From assembly GCA_947176715.1 (NCBI GenBank), contig CAMWRR010000090.1:1-7426 (forward strand): 7,426 bases of DNA. The letters run 5' to 3'. The DNA comes from an uncultured Rikenellaceae bacterium (GTDB lineage Bacteria; Bacteroidota; Bacteroidia; Bacteroidales; Rikenellaceae). The notes beneath the pieces were generated by a model. The model saw only the letters and a program-made list of their open reading frames with translations, did no database searches and was not told the origin of the DNA. Positions within the stretch are counted from its first letter, which is position 1. Every line of letters starts with the position of its first letter. This document shows, piece by piece, positions 1 through 6,363 of this stretch. Made by a program: the position numbers and the translations under genes.

Positions 1-398
1 TTTTGCTCGGAGTTTTGTATAATAGACAGGTCATACCCGACTCCTAATCCGCAGAATTTTCTGTACCATCCCGATCCGAAATGTCCGCCGAATATATCGC
101 CGAAACGCTCGAATATGTCGTTCATGGAGAATCCGCCGAACCCTGCGGCATCGGCACCGCCGAATCCTCCCGCCATGCCCTCGTGACCGAAACGGTCGTA
201 ACGCGCCTTTTTGTCGGGGTGGCTGAGTATGTCGTAGGCCTCGGCCGCCTCCTTGAACTTCTCCTCCGCCTCCTTGTCGCCCGGATTCTTGTCGGGATGG
301 TACTTGATGGCCGCCTTGCGATAGGCCTTCTTTATCTCATCGGCCGAGGCGTCCTTGCCGACGCCCAATACCTCGTAATAGTCTCTTTTCTCTGCCAT
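1..398 (-). CDS. dnaJ: Chaperone DnaJ (Hsp40), N-terminal part, runs off left edge
   Basis: This is a co-chaperone that delivers unfolded clients to DnaK and stimulates its ATPase in the cytoplasm. Translation from the ATG at 398 begins MAEKRDYYEVLGVGKDAS and shows a complete J domain over residues 1 to about 72, including the diagnostic HPDK motif near residues 34-37 and ending at YDRFGHEG. A Gly/Phe-rich linker follows (GGFGG, GFGGFSMNDIFERFGDIFGG) to about residue 108. The zinc-finger and C-terminal domains lie outside the window. The start sits 3 bases after the grpE stop and has a good Shine-Dalgarno, so the pair is co-transcribed. One oddity is that the last 24 or so codons (positions 1-74) read WYRKFCGLGVGYDLSIIQ and onwards. 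They do not look like the usual DnaJ continuation (a basic stretch then GSDLR-type sequence), although the frame stays open. The J-domain identity is certain; the tail is not. Confidence 0.93.
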   Translation of the reverse strand, partial: MAEKRDYYEVLGVGKDASADEIKKAYRKAAIKYHPDKNPGDKEAEEKFKEAAEAYDILSHPDKKARYDRFGHEGMAGGFGGADAAGFGGFSMNDIFERFGDIFGGHFGSGWYRKFCGLGVGYDLSIIQNSEQ

Positions 399-401
399 CT
401 C

Positions 402-992
402 CTATTCTCCTACAACGACTTTGGAATATCTGATAACTTTATCTTTGAGTTTATATCCTTTTTCCACGGTATCGACCACCTTGCCTTTAAGCTCCTCGCT
501 CGGTGCCGGTATCTTGGTTATGGCCTCGTGATAGTCGGTATCGAAAGCCTCGCCGTCGGACTCTATGGGGGCGAGACCCTTCTCCTCCAACACCTTTACC
601 AGCTTGGTGTGTATCAGGCCGAGCCCCTCGCGAAGCGTCTCTATGTTATCGGACTTGCCGAAAGCCTCCTCCGCACGGTCGAAATCGTCGAGCACCACGA
701 GAAGCGATTTTATCACATCCTTGCCCGCCGAGTCGATAAGATCCATCTTCTCCTTGAGGGTACGTTTGCGATAGTTGTCGAACTCGGCCTGCAGACGCAG
801 ATATTTGTCTTTCCACTCGGCTATCTGCGCTGACATCTCCGACACTTTGTCCTCATTGTCGTCAGACTGCTCTGACATATTGTCAGTATCGGTATCGGCA
901 CAAGGCTGCTCCGGACTCTCCACCGAAGACTCCTGCTGAGTTATATTATCCTGATTTTCTGTCTGTTGTTCGTCTTTTTTCGCTTTTGTCAT
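402..992 (-). CDS. grpE: Nucleotide exchange factor GrpE
   Basis: GrpE releases ADP from DnaK and so resets the DnaK-DnaJ chaperone cycle in the cytoplasm. The 196-residue product has the usual family length and plan. A low-complexity acidic and Gln/Ser-rich N-terminus covers residues 1-50. A long coiled-coil helix covers about 50-110 (it contains LRLQAEFDNYRKRTLKEK, the conserved 'AEFdNYRKR' segment). A helical bundle follows, then a C-terminal beta-wing with FDTDYHEAI (150-158) and a final GYKLKDKVIRYSKVVV (179-194), which together form the GrpE signature region. The ATG at 992 is preceded by an A-rich leader without a Shine-Dalgarno. The gene lies 48 bases after the glycosyltransferase stop and 3 bases before dnaJ. 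No dnaK is visible. No convincing promoter or heat-shock element was found in the 48-base gap, so its own promoter, if any, may lie in the preceding coding sequence. Confidence 0.97.
   Translation of the reverse strand: MTKAKKDEQQTENQDNITQQESSVESPEQPCADTDTDNMSEQSDDNEDKVSEMSAQIAEWKDKYLRLQAEFDNYRKRTLKEKMDLIDSAGKDVIKSLLVVLDDFDRAEEAFGKSDNIETLREGLGLIHTKLVKVLEEKGLAPIESDGEAFDTDYHEAITKIPAPSEELKGKVVDTVEKGYKLKDKVIRYSKVVVGE
407..411 (-). promoter_or_regulatory. Shine-Dalgarno for dnaJ inside the end of grpE
   Basis: On the minus strand AGGAG lies 8 bases before the dnaJ ATG and within the last codons of grpE. A second AGGAG directly abuts the ATG (399-403) but is too close to act. A clear Shine-Dalgarno is unusual among the genes of this window, most of which show none. 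It fixes the dnaJ start and suggests independent ribosome loading on dnaJ rather than only coupling to grpE. Confidence 0.6.
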
Positions 993-1040
993 GATTGAAA
1001 CATTTTTTCTGCCCCGTAATAAATCAAATAGCGTACCACA

Positions 1041-2231
1041 CTACCGCTTATTCGGAAAGAGGTCGGTAAGCAACCGCTGTTTGATAGCGGCGCACTGACG
1101 GGCGGCGTTGTAACGGCTCTCCACGGTGCGGAAACAGTTCTTGCGCACCTGCTCGCGCTTCTTGACATCAGACATTATGCCCGCCCACGTCTCTATCTTG
1201 TCGCTGAGCGACACCGAATCGCCCTGTCTGAAAAATCCGCCGGTCACACCCTCGCGCACGGCTTCGTACTCGGGCATCTGCTCCCGGAAATTGCCGTGGG
1301 TTATGACCGGCACCCCGTACGAGAGGCTCTGTATGGCCGTCAGACCCACGTTGCCGGGACTCACCGTCATGATACTGTTCTGGAGCACGGCCGCTATCAT
1401 CTCCTCGTCGTAGCACTCGCCGTAGAAAAACACCCGCTCCTCTATCCCGGCCTTGCGGCACAGGGCGGCCAACCCGTCGGAGGAGGGGCCGTCGCCTACG
1501 AATATTATGTTGAGAAAAACGCCGGCTATGCCGAGTATGCCTACCGCCTCTATCAACAGATCGAGCCGCTTCTGCGGAGTGAGACGGCCTATGAACGCCA
1601 CGGTGGGATAGTCGTTGCCGAATATGTTACGCATGAATCCGGCTCCTATGAAGCGGTCGCGCAAATGTTTGTGACGGTCGAGGTCGAGCGAGTTGTATAT
1701 CACGCTTATACTCTTCTCCTTGAAGCCGTTCCGAAGCAACATGCGCTTGCCGTGGTTGCCGTAGAGGAATAGTCCGTCGGCCATGCGCATGTAGAGCTTG
1801 TTGCGGCGTAGCTGACGGGGTGTCTCGTTGCCGTATATGCCGTGGCTCCACAGATAGACCTTTCGTCCGGTAAGCCGGGCCGCCAGCATGAGAAGCCAGT
1901 TCGACCTTATGCCCGGATTGCCGGTGAGTATGTAGGCATCGTAACGACGAAACAGCGCCCGCCACCATCCACGTTGCCATATCAGCTTGTCGCCTCGGAA
2001 TATGTTGTGCAGATATCGCCGGAATCCCAAGAGCGTACGCATGTCGATGAGCGCGTCCACATCGCGCGACTCCTCGCCCGCATAGAACGAGTAGTCGATA
2101 TCGGGGTCGTTGTCGAGAAGCGTGAATATGGTCTTGCGGTATAGCGGGGCTATGTTGAGCACCAAAGCCACCCTGCGTTTGCGCGAGTGGGCGAAACGTC
2201 GCATGTCGAAAGATTGTCGCGAGGCGGCCAT
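1041..2231 (-). CDS. GT4-type glycosyltransferase (glycosyl transferases group 1)
   Basis: This is a probable cytoplasmic or membrane-associated glycosyltransferase using a nucleotide-sugar donor to build an envelope polysaccharide or glycolipid. Donor and acceptor cannot be told from sequence. The 396 residues fit a GT-B fold. The N-terminal acceptor lobe starts after a basic tail (RKRRVALVLNIAPLYRK, about 18-33). The C-terminal lobe carries the group-1 motifs AFIGRLTPQKRLDLLIEAV (212-230), IFVGDGPSSDGL (243-254) and SPGNVGLTAIQSLSYGVPVI (291-310). The usual EX7E donor motif is changed: both Glu positions are Gly and Gln here (GNVGLTAIQ), followed by THGNFREQMPEYEAV. I recall similar PGNVGLTA sequences in other GT4 proteins, so this is probably a subfamily trait rather than damage. 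ATG at 2231 was chosen; an in-frame Met at residue 10 is an alternative. It lies 25 bases after the lipoprotein gene, in the same operon. Confidence 0.92.
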   Translation of the reverse strand: MAASRQSFDMRRFAHSRKRRVALVLNIAPLYRKTIFTLLDNDPDIDYSFYAGEESRDVDALIDMRTLLGFRRYLHNIFRGDKLIWQRGWWRALFRRYDAYILTGNPGIRSNWLLMLAARLTGRKVYLWSHGIYGNETPRQLRRNKLYMRMADGLFLYGNHGKRMLLRNGFKEKSISVIYNSLDLDRHKHLRDRFIGAGFMRNIFGNDYPTVAFIGRLTPQKRLDLLIEAVGILGIAGVFLNIIFVGDGPSSDGLAALCRKAGIEERVFFYGECYDEEMIAAVLQNSIMTVSPGNVGLTAIQSLSYGVPVITHGNFREQMPEYEAVREGVTGGFFRQGDSVSLSDKIETWAGIMSDVKKREQVRKNCFRTVESRYNAARQCAAIKQRLLTDLFPNKR

Positions 2232-2256
2232 ATCTGTGTCGTTTAGGTTAGACGGG

Positions 2257-2781
2257 TTAAGACTCCGGAACGGGTTGCGTACCCTTGCGATAGTACCACT
2301 GCCCCTCCTTTACGGTTACATCGGGGACCCCCTCGAACCGCCACGGGGCGCTGGTGAATGTTACGAAGACGTTGTCGAGACCCTTGCCTATGGTCTGCTG
2401 ATAGTAGCCGTAGATACGGTTACGCGTGTCGCACACCACAACGAAGGTCACCGGTTGCGATAGCCGATGGAAGATTATGCGCCCCTCCTCCCGAGAGTAC
2501 TCCCCTCTTATGTCGGCCGGGCGTGTCTGCTCGTCTTTGGAGGTGGTGACATGTCCGCTCACGGCCTGTTCGTAGTCTTTGAGGGAGTAGTCGAGCGTGT
2601 CGCCGTAATAGGCGAAGGCCACAACATCGTCGAGACGCTCTATCTCCGCACCGGACGAAGCCTGCGTGCGGGTGTTTATGTATAGGTCGCAATCGTACGT
2701 GGTCTTCTGGCACGCTGCCGCCGCAAGGAGTATCGCAACGGCATATACTATTTTCATCCGTTTCATATCTGAGATTATCAT
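2257..2781 (-). CDS. Small lipoprotein of unknown function
   Basis: I do not recognise the family. From the ATG at 2781 the product is 174 residues: a basic start (MKRMK at 6-10), a hydrophobic run IVYAVAILLAAAA and Cys24 followed by QKTTYDCD. This fits a lipoprotein signal, though the -3 residue is Ala rather than the commoner Leu. The mature part is about 150 residues, rich in predicted strands (VVAFAYYGDTLDYSL, VTFVVVCDTRNRIYGYY, NVFVTFTSAPWRFEG), with two further Cys (mature positions about 7 and 100) that could pair. It suggests a periplasmic or outer-membrane beta-sandwich. The start overlaps the MATE stop as ATGA (2778-2781), typical of translational coupling. Internal Mets at 2766 and 2757 give equally good signal peptides and cannot be excluded. 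The open frame extends upstream to 3153, but that part is antiparallel-frame shadow of the MATE gene and is not included. It would be matured by LspA, encoded nearby. Confidence 0.8.
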   Translation of the reverse strand: MIISDMKRMKIVYAVAILLAAAACQKTTYDCDLYINTRTQASSGAEIERLDDVVAFAYYGDTLDYSLKDYEQAVSGHVTTSKDEQTRPADIRGEYSREEGRIIFHRLSQPVTFVVVCDTRNRIYGYYQQTIGKGLDNVFVTFTSAPWRFEGVPDVTVKEGQWYYRKGTQPVPES

Positions 2782-4130
2782 ATCCGTTTCTTCTGCCACA
2801 CGCCGGAACGCATGTATATCACCGACAACAGCCCGAGAACGGCGCCGTATATACCCTCGCTTATCCACACCACCGATACCGGTCCGCCGAGCACTTGCGC
2901 CGAGAACATCACATAGCCGGCGTAACATACGAGCACCCCCGTCTCCAGCATCAGCGCATGCGAGGTGTTGCCCGTGCCCGATATGGTATCGAAATATATC
3001 TGTCCGAAGCCGAGGGCGAAAGCGCACAGTGCCACCGTATGCAACGAGCTGACCGACTCGGCTATCAGCTCGGCATTGTCGGTGTATATGCCGAGCAACT
3101 GATGAGGTATCACGAAACAGAGCGCCGACATGGGCAACACCACGGCGAAACATATCTTCAGTATCTTGACCGTCATGCGCCGCACCTCCTTATAGCGTCC
3201 CTCGCCTATGATGCGGCTCGTAAGGCTCCCGGCCGCCGCACCGAAAGCGAATACGGGTATGGTTATGAACATGTACACGCTCCTCACCGTCATAGATATG
3301 GCCAAAGCCCTCTCGCCCAGACGCTCAACCATGGCGAAGAATATGAGCCACGTGCCGAAAGAGAGCAGCTTCTGCAACATTGTGGGCATGGCCACTCCAA
3401 ATATGTCGCCGAACATGGAGAGACGCAACTTCTCGAACCGGAAAAGGCCGTATTTTCTGAACGGTATCTTGGTGAGCGTGAATACTGTGAAGAATATTGT
3501 GGCCGATATCTCCGCCGCTACCGAGGCTATGGCCGCACCGCCCACACCCAAGGCCGGCATGCCGAGGTTGCCGAATATAAGAGCATAGTCGCCCACGATG
3601 TTGACTACGGCCATCAGAGCCGTGGTGTAACTGATTATCTTGGTGTTGGAGAGACCTATGTACAACGACCTGTAGAGGAAGTTGAAACATACGAAGATGA
3701 TGCCCCACGGGCGGTATGTCATATAGACGCACGCCTCACGGTAGACGTGGTGAGAGTCGATGAGCACGGCGAGTATCACCGGCGACAGGTACATCAACAT
3801 AGAGAAGAGCAACAGCCCCAACACCCCTACGAACGCCAACCCGTGCTCGAACACCGACCCTATGCGGCTGTAGCTGCCCTCGCCGAAACGTCGCGCCACT
3901 ATCACCTGCATACCTATGGCAAAGCCCCACGCCAGAGTGGAGAATACATAATAGTATATACCCGCTATGGCCGACGCTCCGAAAGCCACCTCGCTCAGTC
4001 GTCCGAGAAAGGCGGTGTCGGTGAGGGTTATGAGCGTCTGGGCGAGATTGCCGAACATTATCGGATAGGCGATACGCCAGATGGTGCCGTAGGAGAATCC
4101 GCTCTTTGCTTTATGTGTGGCGGTGGTCAT
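2778..4130 (-). CDS. MATE family efflux transporter (NorM/DinF-like side of the family)
   Basis: This is an inner-membrane antiporter expected to export cationic drugs or metabolites in exchange for Na+ or H+; the substrate is unknown. The 450 residues match the family length of about 450, with roughly twelve hydrophobic segments in two homologous lobes. The first lobe opens with IWRIAYPIMFGNLAQTLITL and DTAFLGRLSEVAFGASAIAG (about 17-56), the MatE N-terminal pattern, followed by MQVIVARRFGEG near residue 75-86. The second lobe begins around residue 235 (DIFGVAMPTMLQKLLSF) and repeats the pattern SRIIGEGRYKEVRR near 305-318. The ATG at 4130 lies 27 bases after the kinase-like gene's stop, and the 3' end overlaps the lipoprotein start by 4 bases. 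It is clearly different in sequence from the other MATE at 4784-6124, so the pair is not a recent duplication. The exact MATE subfamily is an inference. Confidence 0.94.
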   Translation of the reverse strand: MTTATHKAKSGFSYGTIWRIAYPIMFGNLAQTLITLTDTAFLGRLSEVAFGASAIAGIYYYVFSTLAWGFAIGMQVIVARRFGEGSYSRIGSVFEHGLAFVGVLGLLLFSMLMYLSPVILAVLIDSHHVYREACVYMTYRPWGIIFVCFNFLYRSLYIGLSNTKIISYTTALMAVVNIVGDYALIFGNLGMPALGVGGAAIASVAAEISATIFFTVFTLTKIPFRKYGLFRFEKLRLSMFGDIFGVAMPTMLQKLLSFGTWLIFFAMVERLGERALAISMTVRSVYMFITIPVFAFGAAAGSLTSRIIGEGRYKEVRRMTVKILKICFAVVLPMSALCFVIPHQLLGIYTDNAELIAESVSSLHTVALCAFALGFGQIYFDTISGTGNTSHALMLETGVLVCYAGYVMFSAQVLGGPVSVVWISEGIYGAVLGLLSVIYMRSGVWQKKRI

Positions 4131-4157
4131 ATATCTATTGTTGTCCGGTTAGTGAAG

Positions 4158-4781
4158 TTACTTTGTTATGGTACGCACCAACGAGGCGAGAAGATCGCAG
4201 GTGCCGTCTATGCCGGTGAACGACGAGTCGATGCAGAGGTCGTAGGAGCTGGCGTCGCCCCACTTGCCTCCGCTGTAGAAGTTATAGAAGGCGGCTCTCT
4301 GTTTGTCCTGACGTTTTATGCGGTTCATTGCCTCGCGTTCGGAGAGATGCTCCCTTTCGGCCGTGCGTCGTATGCGGTCGGCCATTGGGGCGTGTACGAA
4401 TACGGAGAACAGCTCCTTGCGGTCGCGCAATATGTAGTCGGCGCACCGTCCCACTATCACGGCTCCGCGCTCGCCGTCGGCTATCTTGCAGATAGTCTCC
4501 GAGAGAAAGCGGAACAGATTGTCTTCCAATGTCTGAGCGGCGCCGAAGAATGGGGTGCCGTACACTCCGCTTATGCCCATCTCCAGACCTATGGAAGGTA
4601 GGGGGCTCTTCTCGTCGGCCTGCTCGAAATATTCGCGCCTCACCCCGCTCATGCGAGAGGCTTCGTCGAACAACGACTTGTCGTAATAGTCCAATGACAA
4701 CATCTCGGCCAGACGGGTGCCTATGCGCCGTCCGCCGCTTCCGTACTGACGACCTATCGCAACTATCACTTTCTTTGACAT
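4158..4781 (-). CDS. Cytidylate kinase-like family protein
   Basis: This is a P-loop protein of the cytidylate-kinase-like group (Pfam Cytidylate_kin2 type), presumably a soluble nucleotide or small-molecule kinase; the true substrate is not known. The 207 residues begin MSKKVIVAIGRQYGSGGRRIG, where GRQYGSGGR (10-18) is the Walker-A-like loop of this group. DYYDKSLFDEAS (31-42) is a substrate-site-like segment, AVIVGRCADYILRD (107-120) is the second conserved strand-loop, and an Arg/Lys-rich lid region follows (RIRRTAEREHLSEREAMNRI), ending in KQRAAFYNFYSGGKWGDASSYDLCIDSS (160-187). ATG at 4781 was chosen because homology begins there and it lies 2 bases after the MATE stop. A longer in-frame extension to 4868 would overlap the MATE gene deeply and has no domain content. 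It is not the housekeeping CMP kinase Cmk, whose core motifs differ. The placement between two MATE genes is described in the findings. Confidence 0.92.
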   Translation of the reverse strand: MSKKVIVAIGRQYGSGGRRIGTRLAEMLSLDYYDKSLFDEASRMSGVRREYFEQADEKSPLPSIGLEMGISGVYGTPFFGAAQTLEDNLFRFLSETICKIADGERGAVIVGRCADYILRDRKELFSVFVHAPMADRIRRTAEREHLSEREAMNRIKRQDKQRAAFYNFYSGGKWGDASSYDLCIDSSFTGIDGTCDLLASLVRTITK

Positions 4782-4783
4782 GG

Positions 4784-6124
4784 TTATCTCAATTTTTTCA
4801 TTTCTCTTCGGAGCATCACCGTAGTGACCATCACGGCGACGAAATCGGCCATGGGTATGGAGAGCCACACACCGTCGGTGCCGAGCCAGCGCGGCATTAT
4901 TATCAGGAACGGTATCAGAAACAACAGCTGTCGGCTCAACGACAGAAATATGGCCTTCTTAGCCATCCCCATCGACTGGAAGAAGTTGGCCGACACCATC
5001 TGGTAGCCCACCAGCGGGAAGAGCACCAGCACCAGATGCAGACCGCGTTCGGCCATGTCGGTGAGCTCGCGGTTGGTGGTGAACATGCGCGTTATGGCAC
5101 CCGGACAGAGCTGTCCGAGCACGAACCCCACGGTGGAGGTGGCCACGGCGCACAGTACCGTGTATTTGAACACCCTCTTCAACCTGTCGTATTTGCCGGC
5201 TCCGTAGTTGTAGCCCGCTATCGGCTGCATCCCTTGGTTGAAGCCCATGTTTATCATCACGAAAAAGAGGAAGTACCTGTTGACTATGCCGTAGGCCCCT
5301 ATCGCTATGTCGCCGCCGTGCTCCTTGAGCGAGAGGTTGATAAGGGCCACCACGCCGCTCGAACATATATTCATGAGGAACGGCGACAGACCTATCGCCA
5401 ACATGTCTCTGACGATGCGGCCGTCGAGCCGGAATATGTCGCGCTCGAAACGTATGAAGCTCCCTTTTCTGAAAAACTGCGCGGCCACGAATATCAAAGA
5501 CACCACCTGTGCCGCCACGGTAGCCAAAGCCGCACCTTTTATGCCCATCGACAGGCGGAAGATGAATATGTAGTCCAACAGAGAGTTGAGCGACACGGCC
5601 ATCAATATGGCTATCATGGCCTTGGTGGGATGACCCGTGGAACGCGACATCTCTATCAAGCCTAAAAACGAGGCCGTTATGATGTTGCCGCCCAGTATTA
5701 TGCGCATGTAGTCGCGGGCATAGACTATAGTGTCGTCGCTGGCACCGAAAGTGTAGAGTATCTTGTCGAGAAATATGAGCGACACGGTGGTGAGCAACGC
5801 ACCCACCAGCAGATTCATCAGGACCACGTTGCCCAATATCATGCGCGCCTTGCCGTAGTCGTTCTGCCCCAGCTTCACCGACATGAGCGTGGCCCCGCCT
5901 ATGCCCACCAAAGAGCCGAACGCCGATGTTATGTTCATGAGCGGCAGGGTCAGCGACAGACCCGTAAGACCCTCGGCACCGACGCCGTGGCCTATGAACA
6001 TGCTGTCGACCATGTTATAGAGCGACGCCGCGGTCATGGCTATGATCGAGGGAAGCGCGTATTTTACCAACAGCTTCTTTATGTCTAAGGTGCCTAAAGC
6101 TGACGGAGATGTATCGATGCTCAT
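4784..6124 (-). CDS. MATE family efflux transporter, MepA-like
   Basis: This inner-membrane multidrug or toxin antiporter is the first gene of the minus-strand run. The 446 residues show two six-helix lobes. Lobe one starts LVKYALPSIIAMTAASLYNM with VDSMFIGHGVGAEGLTGL (about 19-58), then LVGIGGATLMSVKLGQNDYGKA (72-93), the pattern of the MepA branch. Lobe two begins near residue 235 (MLAIGLSPFLMNICSSGVVAL) and contains GFNQGMQPIAGYNYGAGKYD (near 293-312), a hallmark of MepA-like proteins. The C-terminus is short and basic (LRREMKKLR). The ATG at 6124 sits about 17 bases downstream of the predicted start site of the nearest promoter in the repeat array, has no Shine-Dalgarno and has an A-rich leader, which is usual for this phylum. 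Its stop is 2 bases before the kinase-like start. The substrate is unknown; named family assignment is from motifs read by eye. Confidence 0.94.
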   Translation of the reverse strand: MSIDTSPSALGTLDIKKLLVKYALPSIIAMTAASLYNMVDSMFIGHGVGAEGLTGLSLTLPLMNITSAFGSLVGIGGATLMSVKLGQNDYGKARMILGNVVLMNLLVGALLTTVSLIFLDKILYTFGASDDTIVYARDYMRIILGGNIITASFLGLIEMSRSTGHPTKAMIAILMAVSLNSLLDYIFIFRLSMGIKGAALATVAAQVVSLIFVAAQFFRKGSFIRFERDIFRLDGRIVRDMLAIGLSPFLMNICSSGVVALINLSLKEHGGDIAIGAYGIVNRYFLFFVMINMGFNQGMQPIAGYNYGAGKYDRLKRVFKYTVLCAVATSTVGFVLGQLCPGAITRMFTTNRELTDMAERGLHLVLVLFPLVGYQMVSANFFQSMGMAKKAIFLSLSRQLLFLIPFLIIMPRWLGTDGVWLSIPMADFVAVMVTTVMLRREMKKLR

Positions 6125-6146
6125 AATGATTTTTTCTATCGGTCTG

Positions 6147-6178
6147 CAAAGATACGGAAAGTCGAGGGCAGAAGCAAA
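6147..6178 (-). promoter_or_regulatory. Promoter in repeat copy 1 (proximal, for the MATE operon)
   Basis: On the minus strand TTTG (6175-6178) is followed after exactly 20 bases by TATCTTTG (6147-6154). This matches the Bacteroidota -33 TTTG and -7 TAnnTTTG consensus. Transcription should start about 5-7 bases further on, near 6140-6142, leaving a leader of roughly 16-18 bases before the MATE ATG at 6124. Confidence 0.8.
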
Positions 6179-6218
6179 CGTAGTTTGGTTCTCCGAGACG
6201 GAGTATCTAAGACGAAGT

Positions 6219-6250
6219 CAAAGATACGGAAAGTCGAGGGCAGAAGCAAA
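6219..6250 (-). promoter_or_regulatory. Promoter in repeat copy 2
   Basis: TTTG (6247-6250), 20 bases, then TATCTTTG (6219-6226) on the minus strand, identical in both boxes and spacing to copy 1. Predicted start is near 6212-6214, inside the junction inverted repeat, giving a leader of about 90 bases that contains the whole of copy 1. Confidence 0.7.
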
Positions 6251-6291
6251 CGTAGTTTGGTTATGCCGAGACGGAGTATCTAAGACGAAGT

Positions 6292-6323
6292 CAAAGATAC
6301 GGAAAGTCGAGAGCAGAAGCAAA
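6292..6323 (-). promoter_or_regulatory. Promoter in repeat copy 3
   Basis: TTTG (6320-6323), 20 bases, then TATCTTTG (6292-6299) on the minus strand. The spacer has one change from copies 1 and 2 and both boxes are intact. Predicted start is near 6285-6287, giving a leader of about 160 bases that carries two repeat units. Confidence 0.7.
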
Positions 6324-6363
6324 CGTAGTTTGGTTCTCCGAGACGGAGTATCTAAGGCGAAGC

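Noticed and set aside
81..833. 250-codon plus-strand frame over dnaJ and grpE
   Set aside because: It lies opposite two conserved chaperone genes and shows no family resemblance.
993..1040. grpE promoter in the gap after the glycosyltransferase
   Set aside because: A TTTG is present on the minus strand (1025-1028), but 20 bases later only AATGTTTC is found, which misses the -7 consensus and would place the start at the ATG. No CIRCE-like inverted repeat was seen.
2782..3153. N-terminal extension of the lipoprotein frame into the MATE gene
   Set aside because: The sequence is Arg-rich, without domains, and out of frame with a strongly supported MATE protein. The signal peptide begins only near 2781-2757.
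2895..4601. 568-codon plus-strand open frame across the MATE and kinase-like genes
   Set aside because: It is the antisense shadow of two well-supported genes, is rich in His, Arg, Tyr and Glu without any domain pattern, and spans a gene boundary.
4529..5665. 378-codon plus-strand frame over the MepA-like MATE gene
   Set aside because: It is an antisense shadow with His/Tyr/Arg-rich composition and no motifs.
6171..6189. Plus-strand promoter in each repeat (TAGTTTG) driving lspA
   Set aside because: It has one base fewer than TAnnTTTG and no -33 TTTG at 19-21 bases upstream. lspA has a better -7 element close to its start.
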